From contig CALSUC010000002.1 of the NCBI GenBank assembly GCA_943789445.1, forward strand, positions 62,001-126,000: a stretch of 64,000 nt of DNA, written 5' to 3'. Positions 1 through 8,576 of this stretch are shown here, one piece after another (the first letter of the stretch is position 1; each line of letters starts with the position of its first letter). The stretch comes from UBA4575 sp002386945. GTDB taxonomy: Bacteria; Pseudomonadota; Gammaproteobacteria; UBA4575. The notes beneath the pieces were generated by a model. It did not search any database and was not told where the DNA came from. It saw nothing but the letters and a program-made list of their open reading frames with translations. The position numbers were made by a program, and so were the translations under genes.

Positions 1-32
1 GAGATGTTCTAGCTAACAGCTAAATCTAGTCC

Positions 33-75
33 AAAAAAAAACGCGGCACCTCGAAAGGTGGCCGCGTTTTTTTTT
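33..75. terminator. bidirectional intrinsic terminator
   Basis: A GC-rich stem (ACGCGGC/GCCGCGT extended by ACCT/AGGT around a CGAA tetraloop, one bulged G) is flanked by an A-run on the left and a T-run on the right. It would stop leftward transcription of the GST-like gene that ends at 90 and any rightward transcription entering from outside the window. Confidence 0.9.
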
Positions 76-89
76 CAGTGTAACTTTGA

Positions 90-857
90 TTAGAAGTCAG
101 TAATAACGACATCCTTAATCGTATTGCTTTGTACGTCAGCTACAGTAGGTAACAAGCTGGTAGCGATCAACGCTTGGCCACAGTTACTCTTCTTTGCACG
201 TAGCGTTCCCATCCAAGCCTTAACTTTAGCGCGTTGCTCGATAAGGTCATTGGCAGGTGTCAGGCTAAGTAGGTGTAGCTGAGCCATCCAGTAAATGTCA
301 GCCAGTGAGAAGTTCTTGCCAGCAACGAATTTATTCTTCGTTAGACGTTGCTCAAGATCATCTAATAATGGGCCTAGTACGGCTTTCGCCGCATCGATGG
401 TGGCCGCATCATTACTCGCTTTGACTAAGGTCTCGTTTACGATGGCTGAGATATGTGGGCCTGCTTGATTGCGTGCAATAGCACAGCAATCATCTTGCTC
501 AGCGGCCAGCGTAACGTTTTTAGGAATTAGTGAAAAACCTAGTCCGCGTGCATTCACATACTCAGTGATCGACTTTACGCCATAGCTGAAAAAGTCATTC
601 TCTTTTAGAGCCGGCAACATGCCAAACTCAGAAATCGCAATAAAATCAGCAGATTGGTTTTCACCACCAGCGACGTCGATGGTGCCGGTATTCATTTCCA
701 TACCTTGTTCTGCGGCGACTAAGATGCACTTTAGCGTGTCGGCACAATAGGCTGCACCTAGTAGCTGAAGTACGTACTGGGTTTTCTTCATTTCACCAGA
801 AAGGCCGTATTCGCCCGCATCGGCATCACCTGCTGCGCGTTGGTCAAATAAATCCAT
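90..857 (-). CDS. glutathione S-transferase-like protein
   Basis: This 255-aa soluble protein has a recognisable GST C-terminal helical domain (about residues 140-240, containing KFVAGKNFSLADIYWMAQL, the usual GST alpha-6 region with its conserved Asp). The N-terminal thioredoxin-like part is divergent and has no obvious catalytic Ser or Cys at the start of the first helix, so enzymatic activity is uncertain. The ATG at 857 is preceded by an AGGAAA ribosome site. It lies 44 bases downstream of a second, shorter GST-like gene on the same strand, so the two probably form one transcript ending at the terminator at 33-75. I infer a paralogous GST-like pair; the substrate is unknown. Confidence 0.7.
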   Translation of the reverse strand: MDLFDQRAAGDADAGEYGLSGEMKKTQYVLQLLGAAYCADTLKCILVAAEQGMEMNTGTIDVAGGENQSADFIAISEFGMLPALKENDFFSYGVKSITEYVNARGLGFSLIPKNVTLAAEQDDCCAIARNQAGPHISAIVNETLVKASNDAATIDAAKAVLGPLLDDLEQRLTKNKFVAGKNFSLADIYWMAQLHLLSLTPANDLIEQRAKVKAWMGTLRAKKSNCGQALIATSLLPTVADVQSNTIKDVVITDF

Positions 858-901
858 GGAGGTTTCCTCTTAAATAAATTTTGTTTCTATCGTGAATGGG
901 A

Positions 902-1456
902 TTAGCTGACTTGAGACATGGCGCTTGCACGTATGCCTTCAGGGACTACCTGCTCAACACGGCTTAACCATGCATCAACATGGCTTAGACCCTGTGGGCA
1001 GCTGCCTGCTTTCTTTAGCTGTAAAACGCCTGCGGCTACTGGGCCGTCAGCCTGCGTTATTGGGCCAGCTAGATAGTCATTGGTCGCTAGGATTTCATCC
1101 ATGCGACGTAAAATCTTTTCTATCTGTAGGTTGTTATCCAGTAATTCATTGGCAACTGCTAACCAATAATTCTGATCACCTAAGTGACGTGCCTTCTTGG
1201 GCCGTAGTGGAGCACCATCACCTTTTACATCAAGGTAGGTATAAATTGCATTTTCACTATTGATCTTGACTGGACCGTGCGACATTTCTAATTGCTTGCC
1301 ATCACCGAGGTCTAGCTCTAAGGCTACTCCGCGTACTGCCGCTGCCATAATGCAGCGAGCACTGCTGGCATTGTTTGGGCCGCTGAGTGCGAAGTTGTCA
1401 TTCTTGCTGGCAACCGCAGCTTTTTCTTTGCTTTTACCAAATCCAAATAATCCCAT
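902..1456 (-). CDS. second GST-like protein (small)
   Basis: This 184-aa protein is taken from the ATG at 1456, which has a GGAGTC ribosome site; an in-frame TTG 12 bases upstream is less likely. The pattern of an N-terminal segment, an 'AIYTYLD' strand, and a helical C-terminal part with 'NDYLAGPITQADGPVAAG' resembles a GST fold, where the Asp of the last motif is the usual N-capping residue. The N-terminus is lysine-rich (FGFGKSKEKAAV) and has no signal peptide. It sits just upstream of the larger GST-like gene and probably shares its promoter in the 1457-1748 gap. The role is unknown. Confidence 0.55.
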   Translation of the reverse strand: MGLFGFGKSKEKAAVASKNDNFALSGPNNASSARCIMAAAVRGVALELDLGDGKQLEMSHGPVKINSENAIYTYLDVKGDGAPLRPKKARHLGDQNYWLAVANELLDNNLQIEKILRRMDEILATNDYLAGPITQADGPVAAGVLQLKKAGSCPQGLSHVDAWLSRVEQVVPEGIRASAMSQVS

Positions 1457-1748
1457 TTTTGACTCCAAGGAATTTGAGCGCCCTAGTGGCGCTAGTTTCG
1501 ACTGAGCTGCGTGGCATAAATAGGTGTTTGACCCTGAATTGTTTCACGCAGGCAGGTGATTATCTCAGATTCACCTTAAAACGTAATCCCTTAGATTGAA
1601 TAAATTAGACAAACTTGTATAGATAATTCTATATATTTCAGTTGTTAGCCCAAAAATCACAACAAAGGGTCTGGACACTGTCCTGTTAGAAAGATCGCAA
1701 TTCTCGATCAGGTCACTACAATGACAGAATACTCATTCTTACATAACT
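1457..1748. other. 292-base divergent spacer
   Basis: This gap separates the GST-like genes (minus) from the retropepsin gene (plus). It is AT-rich around 1600-1660, where promoters for both directions would be expected. I see no open frame or strong hairpin in it. Confidence 0.4.
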
Positions 1749-2282
1749 ATGGCTTACCCCAACGATTTTGCTACCCGCGTAGGGCGCTGGATGATCTCAC
1801 TGGCTTGGATTGGCATTCTGCTGCTGCTCACTATGCTGTTCTCAAAATTTCTAGAGAATAAGCGTGAGGCGCAGGAACAGGTTGTTAGCCAAGTATCAGC
1901 CGTCGGTGATCGCCAAGTGGTTTTACGTGGCGGTGCATCGGGGCACTATATTGCGAAGGGTAAGATTAATCGCCAGACGGTTCGCTTCTTAGTCGATACA
2001 GGGGCTAGTTATGTGACCGTGCCAGCGACGGTTGCTGCTCGACTAGGTTTGCAAAAAGGCATGGAGATGCAGGCAAATACTGCGAATGGCATGATTACAG
2101 TCTATGCCACGCGGTTGAACTCAATTAGTCTCGGTGAGATCACGTTGCGTAATGTGCGCGCCAGTATTAATCCCTATATGCAGGGTGAGGAAATACTACT
2201 GGGGATGTCATTTTTAGGTCAGCTTTCGGTTAATCACGAGCGTGGGCGCATGACGATCACCCAACGCTCATCTGATTTTTAA
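1749..2282 (+). CDS. membrane-anchored retropepsin-like aspartic protease (TIGR02281 type)
   Basis: This 177-aa protein has one N-terminal transmembrane helix (about residues 13-34), then a periplasmic clan-AA aspartyl protease domain. The catalytic motif FLVDTGASYVTVP (about residues 80-92) is the single DTG of retropepsin-like enzymes, which act as homodimers, and a typical 'LLGMSFLG' strand follows near 155. Length and layout match the widespread proteobacterial TIGR02281 family. The physiological substrate is unknown. Its stop codon lies only 4 bases from the converging stop of the phosphofructokinase gene, with no visible terminator between them. Confidence 0.85.
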   Translation: MAYPNDFATRVGRWMISLAWIGILLLLTMLFSKFLENKREAQEQVVSQVSAVGDRQVVLRGGASGHYIAKGKINRQTVRFLVDTGASYVTVPATVAARLGLQKGMEMQANTANGMITVYATRLNSISLGEITLRNVRASINPYMQGEEILLGMSFLGQLSVNHERGRMTITQRSSDF

Positions 2283-2286
2283 GGCC

Positions 2287-3549
2287 TTATGGCGTGAACT
2301 CGTCAGCCAGTTTTTTTGTAACGGCTACATTTTTTAGAGTGACATATTGCGGTAGGCCATCTTTGTAAGGTGGGTAGTCTTCACCCTTGATCAATGGGGC
2401 TAGATAGTCACGACACTTCTGAGTAATGCTAAAGCCATCTTTACTGATAAAGCTCTTAGGCATCATTTTTTCGACATTGGCGACGCGTGAAAGCTTTGCG
2501 CTACCGATCTTCCAACGATATGGCTTATTTGAGCTGCGAATAATGGTTGGCATGACTGCAGTTTCACCAGCAAGGGCCAGTTCTACCGCTGCCTTACCCA
2601 TGGCATAAGCCTGCTCTACATCTGTCTTAGAGGCGATATGGCGCGCTGAGCGTTGTAAATAATCGGCTACTGCCCAATGGTATTTAAACCCAGTCTCGTC
2701 TTTGATCATCTGTGCCAGTACCGGGGCAACACCGCCTAGCTGTTTATGTCCAAAGGCATCGGTATTGCCAGCGTCGGCGAGGAACGTACCATCGGCATAA
2801 TGTGCGCCTTCAGAAACAACAATGGCACAATAGCCATAATCGGCGACGGATTTTTTTACCTTGGCCATAAAGGCTTTACGCTCAAAGGCGACCTCTGGGA
2901 ATATAATAATATGTGGGGCATCACCCTTATTTTCAGCGGCTAAACCACCTGCGGCGGCAATCCAGCCGGCATGGCGGCCCATCACTTCCATCACAAAGAC
3001 CTTGGTTGAGGTTTTTGCCATCGAGGCGACATCAAAGCCTGCTTCACGGATAGATACGGCAACATACTTGGCTACTGAGCCGAAACCAGGGCAGTTATCG
3101 GTAACAGGTAAGTCGTTATCGACTGTTTTTGGGATACCAATGCATTGGATTGGATAGCCCATTTTCTTGCTTAGCTGCGAGACTTTATTTGAAGTGTCTT
3201 GCGAGTCACCACCACCGTTATAGAAAAAGTAACCGATGTTATGGGCCTTAAAGACTTCAATTAAGCGCTCGTATTGGGCGCGATCTTCTTCAATGCTTTT
3301 TAACTTATAACGACAGGAGCCAAATGCGCCGGAAGGTGTATGGCGTAAGGCGGCAATCGCACGTGCCGATTCTTTCGAGGTATCGATTAGATCCTCGGTC
3401 AGTGCACCAATAATACCGTTACGACCGGCATATACTTTAGCGATCACATCTTTATGTTTGCGGGCAGTTTCAATCAGGCCGCAGGCGCTGGCATTGATAA
3501 CGGCAGTGACACCGCCGGACTGGGCATAGAAGGCGTTCTTTTTAGTCAT
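2287..3549 (-). CDS. 6-phosphofructokinase, probably pyrophosphate-dependent
   Basis: This 420-aa cytoplasmic enzyme interconverts fructose 6-phosphate and fructose 1,6-bisphosphate. It has the phosphofructokinase signatures NGGGDSQDTS (residues 111-120), PKTVDNDLPVTDNCPGFGS (140-158) and MGRHAGW (about 189-195). The Asp in GGGDS and the Lys in PKTVDND are the residues that in this family go with pyrophosphate rather than ATP as phosphoryl donor, where ATP enzymes carry Gly and Gly. The length also fits the long PPi class rather than 320-aa PfkA. Such enzymes are reversible and common in autotrophic and methylotrophic gammaproteobacteria, where they can also serve the Calvin cycle. Donor choice is inference from motifs. 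Confidence 0.85.
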   Translation of the reverse strand: MTKKNAFYAQSGGVTAVINASACGLIETARKHKDVIAKVYAGRNGIIGALTEDLIDTSKESARAIAALRHTPSGAFGSCRYKLKSIEEDRAQYERLIEVFKAHNIGYFFYNGGGDSQDTSNKVSQLSKKMGYPIQCIGIPKTVDNDLPVTDNCPGFGSVAKYVAVSIREAGFDVASMAKTSTKVFVMEVMGRHAGWIAAAGGLAAENKGDAPHIIIFPEVAFERKAFMAKVKKSVADYGYCAIVVSEGAHYADGTFLADAGNTDAFGHKQLGGVAPVLAQMIKDETGFKYHWAVADYLQRSARHIASKTDVEQAYAMGKAAVELALAGETAVMPTIIRSSNKPYRWKIGSAKLSRVANVEKMMPKSFISKDGFSITQKCRDYLAPLIKGEDYPPYKDGLPQYVTLKNVAVTKKLADEFTP

Positions 3550-3598
3550 AGTGTGTTGCTTCCGTACTTAATAAAATGGGGGCAGTGTTATAGATTAA

Positions 3599-3940
3599 TT
3601 AGGCTGTCGCATTATCTGCAAACTCGGCTTGAGTCTGCAGTAGGGTGATCACGCAATGGTTAATTTCGGTGAAATAATCTTGATCTGTCGCAAAATGCTC
3701 GCTATCTTCGTAAAAAAACAGTCCGCGGAATTCTTTTTTACCCGCTTTGACGATCAGAAAGGTGCAATCTTCAGCTTGCCATACCACGGTTGGGTAGGAT
3801 GCACTTTCGGTGCTAATCTCGTTTAATTCTAGCTCGACATCTGCAATTTCTATAGCGATGACCTCGTCTGGCCAGCGTTGATCGATATGGCTCTGCACTT
3901 GCTGCGTTTCGATCGCGTCAAAGTCAGTGATTTTGGTCAT
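3599..3940 (-). CDS. conserved hypothetical protein, 113 aa
   Basis: This is a small acidic, soluble protein. I place the start at the ATG at 3940 (MTKITDFDAIETQ); an in-frame ATG at 3979 is also possible, and neither has a strong ribosome site. The sequence has alternating strands and ends with a helix ('DYFTEINHCVITLLQT'). There are no metal or nucleotide motifs. It is encoded divergently from adk, sharing the roughly 100-base promoter region, and its stop lies 50 bases upstream of the phosphofructokinase start on the same strand. I do not recognise the family. Confidence 0.6.
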   Translation of the reverse strand: MTKITDFDAIETQQVQSHIDQRWPDEVIAIEIADVELELNEISTESASYPTVVWQAEDCTFLIVKAGKKEFRGLFFYEDSEHFATDQDYFTEINHCVITLLQTQAEFADNATA

Positions 3941-4045
3941 AATTAATGAGTTGCGTTTAATACCGGCATGGGCAGCCATGTAGGTATATGTAAAATATTG
4001 GGCTACTGATTTAAATTAATCCGCTAACCGCTGGAGTATAAACTA

Positions 4046-4699
4046 ATGCGTGCAATCTTATTAGGCGGCCCGGGTGCAGGTAAAGGCACTCAGGCAAACT
4101 ACATCAAACAACGTTATGACATTCCTCAGATTTCAACGGGTGACATGTTGCGGGCAGCGGTTAAAGAGGGCACTGCTCTAGGCCTGGAAGCAAAAAAGGT
4201 GATGGACGCGGGTGGCTTGGTTTCTGACAGTATTATTATTGGTCTGGTTAAAGAGCGTATTGCGCAAGATGACTGCGCTAATGGATTTTTGTTTGATGGC
4301 TTTCCACGCACGATTGCGCAGGCTGAGGCATTAAAAAATGATGGTGTCGATATTGATGCAGTAGTTGAAATTGATGTCGATGATGATGAGATTATTAAAC
4401 GTATGAGCGGACGCCGGGTGCACGCAGCCTCTGGCCGTAGTTACCACATTATCTATAACCCACCTAAGGTTGCAGATAAGGATGATGAAACTGGCGAAGA
4501 ACTAATGCAGCGCGCCGATGATGCTGAAGAGACAGTGCGTGAGCGTTTGCGTGTCTATCATGAGCAAACAGAACCCTTGATTGGCTACTATTCTGAATGG
4601 GCTAGTGAAACCACGGCGATAGCGCCTAAGTACATCAAGGTGAATGGTATTGGTCAGGTTGAGGCGGTGCGTGATCAAATTTTTGCTGCGCTTGATTAA
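4046..4699 (+). CDS. adk: adenylate kinase
   Basis: This is a 217-aa enzyme catalysing ATP + AMP to 2 ADP in the cytoplasm. It has the P-loop GGPGAGKGT (residues 7-15), the AMP-binding region ISTGDMLRAA (29-38), and the DGFPRT motif (84-89). A full-length LID domain (about 120-160) lacks the four zinc-binding cysteines, as in enteric Adk. Start context and length match the family. It needs no partner. Two bases after the stop a short imperfect hairpin (about 4701-4720) precedes the next gene. Confidence 0.97.
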   Translation: MRAILLGGPGAGKGTQANYIKQRYDIPQISTGDMLRAAVKEGTALGLEAKKVMDAGGLVSDSIIIGLVKERIAQDDCANGFLFDGFPRTIAQAEALKNDGVDIDAVVEIDVDDDEIIKRMSGRRVHAASGRSYHIIYNPPKVADKDDETGEELMQRADDAEETVRERLRVYHEQTEPLIGYYSEWASETTAIAPKYIKVNGIGQVEAVRDQIFAALD

Positions 4700-4721
4700 G
4701 GCCTAGGACAAAAGCTTAGGC

Positions 4722-5072
4722 ATGGACGTACTACTTACTTTAGCGATAGTCGTTGTATTGGTATGGCTGTGGCTAGATGGCACTCGTTCACGTGAGTTTG
4801 CAATACGGCATTGTCGTGAATTTAGTGAAGGCAATCGTGTGCAGTTCTTGGATCAGTCGATTCATCAGAGCAAAATGCGATTTGCCCGCGGACGTTCCGG
4901 CAGGATAGGGCTGAGACGCTTTTATGTGTTTGAGTTTAGTATCAACGGAGCCGATCGTTATAGCGGTGTCGCAGTGGAGTTTGGTAACCGCATTGAATAT
5001 CTCTCACTGTTACATCCACAGGGTGAGATTATCCAAGGTGATCGACGTTTAGCTGGACTACCGAGAGACTAA
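4722..5072 (+). CDS. DUF3301 family membrane-anchored protein
   Basis: This 116-aa protein has an N-terminal hydrophobic helix (residues 3-17, VLLTLAIVVVLVWLWLD) followed by a basic soluble domain with the typical 'RARAREFAIRHC'-like pattern (here GTRSREFAIRHCREF) and a C-terminal 'FEFSINGADRYSGVAVEFGNRI' beta-hairpin. This is the profile of DUF3301, a gammaproteobacterial family of unknown function. It is 22 bases downstream of adk and probably read from the same transcript. Confidence 0.75.
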   Translation: MDVLLTLAIVVVLVWLWLDGTRSREFAIRHCREFSEGNRVQFLDQSIHQSKMRFARGRSGRIGLRRFYVFEFSINGADRYSGVAVEFGNRIEYLSLLHPQGEIIQGDRRLAGLPRD

Positions 5073-5266
5073 ATGTTTCTAGTACAGGCTTACTTTGAGA
5101 GCCGTTTTATTGTGTTAAGGTTATTTTATTCATGACCTAGGCTTGATCGCACTGCGATTAGCCGCAAGAGCATGTGTAATTAGTGACTAAACAGTATTAG
5201 TCACATCAAATTTAAGATTGGCTTAGACATCGCTCTAAGTCAGCGCATTAAAAGTAGAGGATAAGC

Positions 5267-6115
5267 ATGGCGTTTAATACGATTATTTCAGCACAAGAGC
5301 TGGCAAAGATTGTGGGCAATGAAGATGTACGTGTATTCGATTGTCGCTTTAGTTTGAAAGACCCTGAGGGTGGTTTAAAGGCCTACCAATCTGGGCATAT
5401 CGCAGGCGCACAACGTGCTGATATGGATACTCAATTATCTTCAGCGATGACCGAGACCTCAGGGCGTCACCCGATTCCACAGGCTGAGGTGTTGGCCGAG
5501 CAGTTACGTGCTTGGGGCATCAGTAAAGATACCCAAGTGATTGCCTATGACGATATGTTTGGTGCCTTTGGTTCACGTCTATGGTGGCTTCTACGTTGGT
5601 TAGGCCACGAGAATGTTGCCGTATTAGATGGTGGTTTGAAGACTTGGCAGGAAGCTGGCATGGACTTGGTTACTGATGAAGCAAGCTATGCCGCTGGTGA
5701 TTTTCAGGCAGCAGTCAATGACGCTTGGGTGATGGATGTTGATAGCGTCGAAGCCCAGCTAGCAGCAGGTGAAATCACCTTGGTTGATGCAAGGCCAGCA
5801 GATCGCTTTACGGGTAAGGATCAGCAAACGGATCCAGTGCCAGGGCATGTGCCGGGCGCGCAGAGTCTACCGTTTGGTGGCAATCTCACCAGTGATGGAA
5901 AGTTTCAGTCAGCTGAAGCATTGAATCAGCGTTTTGCTGAAGTGATCCCACAGGGTGATGTGGCTCAATTAGTCAATATGTGTGGTTCAGGTGTGACTGC
6001 TTGTCATAATCTATTGGCGCAAAAGATTGCTGGCTACCAGCCTGCACGATTATTTATTGGTTCTTGGAGCCAGTGGATTCGTGATCCAAAGCGTGCGGTT
6101 GTTACCGACGTTTAA
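5267..6115 (+). CDS. sseA: 3-mercaptopyruvate/thiosulfate sulfurtransferase, two-domain rhodanese
   Basis: This 282-aa protein has two tandem rhodanese domains (about 1-130, inactive, and 150-282, active). The active-site loop is CGSGVTAC (residues 239-246). In this family CG[S/T]GVT is the mercaptopyruvate sulfurtransferase signature, whereas thiosulfate enzymes have CRxGxR/T. It transfers sulfur from 3-mercaptopyruvate to thiols or cyanide through a persulfide on Cys239. No signal peptide is seen, so it is cytoplasmic. A GAGGATAAGC ribosome site precedes the ATG. It is one of several rhodanese-fold proteins in this window and could feed sulfane sulfur to cellular carriers, but nothing links it directly to the dsr locus. 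Confidence 0.92.
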   Translation: MAFNTIISAQELAKIVGNEDVRVFDCRFSLKDPEGGLKAYQSGHIAGAQRADMDTQLSSAMTETSGRHPIPQAEVLAEQLRAWGISKDTQVIAYDDMFGAFGSRLWWLLRWLGHENVAVLDGGLKTWQEAGMDLVTDEASYAAGDFQAAVNDAWVMDVDSVEAQLAAGEITLVDARPADRFTGKDQQTDPVPGHVPGAQSLPFGGNLTSDGKFQSAEALNQRFAEVIPQGDVAQLVNMCGSGVTACHNLLAQKIAGYQPARLFIGSWSQWIRDPKRAVVTDV

Positions 6116-6181
6116 TTACTGGCATCGGTGTGTGGCGTTCTCTGTCCCACACCACTAGCCCATAGTTTCGAGGAAAGAGTT

Positions 6182-6748
6182 GTGAAATTCTGTAGTCGCT
6201 GTGGTTCTGCTGAGATTGAATCAAAGATTCCTGATGGTGATAATCGGGCACGCTTCTGTTGTCCGGATTGCGGCATAATCTTTTATGAAAACCCAAAGAT
6301 TGTTACCGGTTGCGTGGTCACCCACGAAGATAAAGTTCTGCTGTGTAAGCGAGCGATAGAACCGCGTTTAGGTAGCTGGACCTTGCCAGCAGGTTTCATG
6401 GAAAATAATGAAACCATACAACAAGGTGCTGCACGTGAAACCTATGAGGAAGCAACTGCAACAGTCGCTGATCTATCTTTATTTGCGGTCTATAACCTGA
6501 CGCATATTAGTCAGGTCTATATGATGTTCCGTGCTGAGTTAGATCGGCCGGAAGCAAGCCCAGGTGTCGAAAGTTTAGAGACCGAGTTTGTATTAGAGCA
6601 AGATATCCCGTGGGATGACCTTGCATTCCCTGTCATCGATGAGACCTTGAAGTTATTTTTTGCGGATCGAAAGGCGGGTGAGTACAACGTTCATCATGGT
6701 GAAATTACACGCTTAGCTGATCGTACGTTACGCACGACTCGATTCTAA
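6182..6748 (+). CDS. zinc-ribbon Nudix hydrolase
   Basis: This is a 188-aa protein. I choose the GTG at 6182 because AGGAAAGAG lies just upstream and the family begins with MKFCxxCG. The N-terminal zinc ribbon has CSRC and CCPDC pairs (about residues 4-31). The Nudix box (G-x5-E-x7-RE-x2-EE, in GFMENNETIQQGAARETYEE) is complete, so hydrolase activity on a nucleoside diphosphate derivative is expected. The layout is like the short NudC-related hydrolases of proteobacteria. A gene of unknown function follows after 11 bases. Confidence 0.88.
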   Translation: MKFCSRCGSAEIESKIPDGDNRARFCCPDCGIIFYENPKIVTGCVVTHEDKVLLCKRAIEPRLGSWTLPAGFMENNETIQQGAARETYEEATATVADLSLFAVYNLTHISQVYMMFRAELDRPEASPGVESLETEFVLEQDIPWDDLAFPVIDETLKLFFADRKAGEYNVHHGEITRLADRTLRTTRF

Positions 6749-6759
6749 TAGGCGCGGCG

Positions 6760-7152
6760 TTGAAGAAATTACTCTCAGTGATTGAGCTTGGTGGTTATGA
6801 GGACTTTTCTAGTCTTTATCAGGAGCTAGGCTATGAAGTCACGCAAGAGATTACGACACGTAAAGCCATTTCACGGCTCAAACGTACCAGCTATGATGTT
6901 GTGGTCGCCGAGTTTAATTATCAACATACCTTTCGCGATCGTCTTAGTAATTTAGAATCAATTATTGCTGGCATTCAAAAGCAGAATGCAAAATGCATCG
7001 TGATTTACGAAAAAGAGTTTGAAAATCATTTAGCGACTTTACGACAGCAATTTGATTTTAATGCCGAGCTCAGTCTGCCGATTGCCCGTGAGGATATGCG
7101 GCTGGCGTTGCAAGGTTTAGAAGGACGTGAGGCGAGTGCCGCAGTTGAGTAG
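6760..7152 (+). CDS. conserved hypothetical, possible degenerate receiver-like fold
   Basis: This 130-aa protein is read from a TTG at 6760. The alternation of strands and helices (LLSVIEL, YDVVVAEF, CIVIYEK) and an overall length near 120 resemble a CheY-like fold. However, the acidic pocket and the phosphoacceptor Asp are not in their usual places: the expected 'D' is E/F in VVVAEFNYQ. It is tightly linked to the Nudix gene (11-base gap), suggesting co-transcription. The function is unknown, and the receiver-like reading is inference. Confidence 0.55.
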   Translation: MKKLLSVIELGGYEDFSSLYQELGYEVTQEITTRKAISRLKRTSYDVVVAEFNYQHTFRDRLSNLESIIAGIQKQNAKCIVIYEKEFENHLATLRQQFDFNAELSLPIAREDMRLALQGLEGREASAAVE

Positions 7153-7195
7153 GGTGTCGAACCAAACTTAATGGTTAGTGGCTTGAGTAGTGGTT

Positions 7196-7390
7196 TTAGG
7201 CATCGATATCTGGAATCATCTTAGATTCCATTCTTGTGATCAGGTCTTTAATAGCAAGCTTGCGTTTTTTTAGGCGTTTAATCTGGAGCTGATCAATATG
7301 ATCATTGCTTGATAAGGCAATGATGGCGGCGTCTAGATCAGCATGCTCAATCTTTAATGCCATGATCTTCGTTACGAATTCATTCCCCAT
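7196..7390 (-). CDS. YdcH/DUF465 family small protein
   Basis: This 64-aa protein has two helices and the DUF465 pattern: a 'H..LD..I' segment (EHADLDAAIIAL) followed by 'IKRLKKRKLAIKDLI', the characteristic LKKxKLxLKD motif. It is small, basic and soluble. Members occur throughout proteobacteria and have no settled role. It converges with the gene ending at 7152 and lies just downstream of bolA on the same strand. Confidence 0.85.
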   Translation of the reverse strand: MGNEFVTKIMALKIEHADLDAAIIALSSNDHIDQLQIKRLKKRKLAIKDLITRMESKMIPDIDA

Positions 7391-7416
7391 TTTTTGCTAG
7401 AGCATCCATTAGCTAT

Positions 7417-7728
7417 TTATTTCCCACCACCAAGGCAGGGTGGTGAATTTGGACTCAGGCCATTTTTCTCAGCCCATTCTGTAGGTGTATAGGTATGCAT
7501 GGATAATGCATGCACTCCGGTGGCTAACTCGTCGGCTAACAATTGGTTGATTTTACGCTGACGTTTAATCAGCATTTCACCTTCAAACGCTTCACAGACA
7601 ACAATTAATTTAAAATGTGATTCTGATCCAGGTGGTACATTGTGCCTACTGCTTTCGTTATGCACCTCTAAGTGCTGAGGTGAGAATGCTTCCTGTAATT
7701 TACTGGTGATACTGTTTTGTACTTGCAT
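7417..7728 (-). CDS. bolA: BolA family protein
   Basis: This 103-aa protein has the BolA fold. A central 'SHFKLIVVCEAFEGEMLIKRQRKINQLL' region contains the FxG-x3-(V/L)-x3-R-x(H/K)-x-hydrophobic signature and is followed by a C-terminal 'HALSMHTYTPTEW' strand. The SHF motif supplies the histidine used for glutaredoxin-bridged Fe-S clusters. BolA proteins work with monothiol glutaredoxins in iron-sulfur trafficking or as regulators. The C-terminus is extended with a glycine/proline-rich tail. It lies 26 bases downstream of tatD on the same strand, so it is probably in the trhO-tatD-bolA transcript. Confidence 0.85.
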   Translation of the reverse strand: MQVQNSITSKLQEAFSPQHLEVHNESSRHNVPPGSESHFKLIVVCEAFEGEMLIKRQRKINQLLADELATGVHALSMHTYTPTEWAEKNGLSPNSPPCLGGGK

Positions 7729-7754
7729 TGATTTCTACTCGGGTGGTTATCTTC

Positions 7755-8576
7755 TTATGACTCTTCTGGTACAGCGACCTGCTCTGTTTGTGTGAGTCCA
7801 AGAAAACGTAGTGCGTTGTCCATACTGTAACGGCAAAGTTCAAGCCTGTCATCGCCTCGATGGCGAGCGATATGTTCTGAGATATGCGGTAGATGGCAGG
7901 GCTCATTACGTGGATTTTTCGGTTTTGGCCGTAGGCTGCGTGGCAATAGATACGGTGCATCAGTCTCTATTAATAGCTTGTCTTGTGGGATCAAAGGCAC
8001 TAATTCATGCAGGTGTTTTCCACGCCTTTCATCGCAGATCCAACCAGTGATGCCGATATAAAAGCCCATCTCGATGTAGCATTCTAATGCGATGCGGTCA
8101 CCGGTGAAGCAGTGCACAACGGTTGCTTGTAGCGCGCTATGGTATTCACTAATGATTTCACGAAAGCGATCATGTGCATCACGTTCATGCAGGAATAGGG
8201 GCAGGCCTAACTCGATAGAGAGTTCGATCTGTTGTCTAAAGGCATGCTCTTGTTGTTCTTGTGTTGAGAGGTTGCGATGAAAGTCTAAGCCAGCTTCACC
8301 AATAGCCAATACTTCACTGCGCTGTGCTAATGCCTGTAAATTCGCTCGGGTATTATCTTGCCAGCCCTTGGCATTGTGTGGGTGTACACCGACAGTCGCG
8401 TATAAGTTATGGCTATGTTGGCTACACAATTCAACGGCATGCTGGCTATCTGCAAGATCTGATCCAGCGATTAAGCAATGACTGACACCAGCATGTTTAG
8501 CTCGTTCAAGGATTAGCTCTTGGTCATCCTTGAACTGGCTGCTGGTGAGATTTAGACAGAAATCAAATAGCGCCAT
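7755..8576 (-). CDS. tatD: TatD family metal-dependent deoxyribonuclease
   Basis: This is a 273-aa TIM-barrel hydrolase. I take the ATG at 8576 because the protein then begins MALFDFCLNLTSSQF, which matches the TatD N-terminus. The family's 'GVHPHNAKGW', 'IGEAGLDFHR', 'FLHERDAHDRF' and 'IETDAPYLLPRSLR' metal-site motifs are all present. It acts on DNA ends and has been linked to repair of oxidative damage in E. coli. The start overlaps the end of trhO by 14 bases, implying translational coupling. Confidence 0.92.
   Translation of the reverse strand: MALFDFCLNLTSSQFKDDQELILERAKHAGVSHCLIAGSDLADSQHAVELCSQHSHNLYATVGVHPHNAKGWQDNTRANLQALAQRSEVLAIGEAGLDFHRNLSTQEQQEHAFRQQIELSIELGLPLFLHERDAHDRFREIISEYHSALQATVVHCFTGDRIALECYIEMGFYIGITGWICDERRGKHLHELVPLIPQDKLLIETDAPYLLPRSLRPKPKNPRNEPCHLPHISEHIARHRGDDRLELCRYSMDNALRFLGLTQTEQVAVPEES

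Noticed and set aside
5073..5266. Short ATG frame (about 20 codons) in the gap before the sulfurtransferase gene
   Set aside because: It has no ribosome site and ends quickly; no evidence for a gene.
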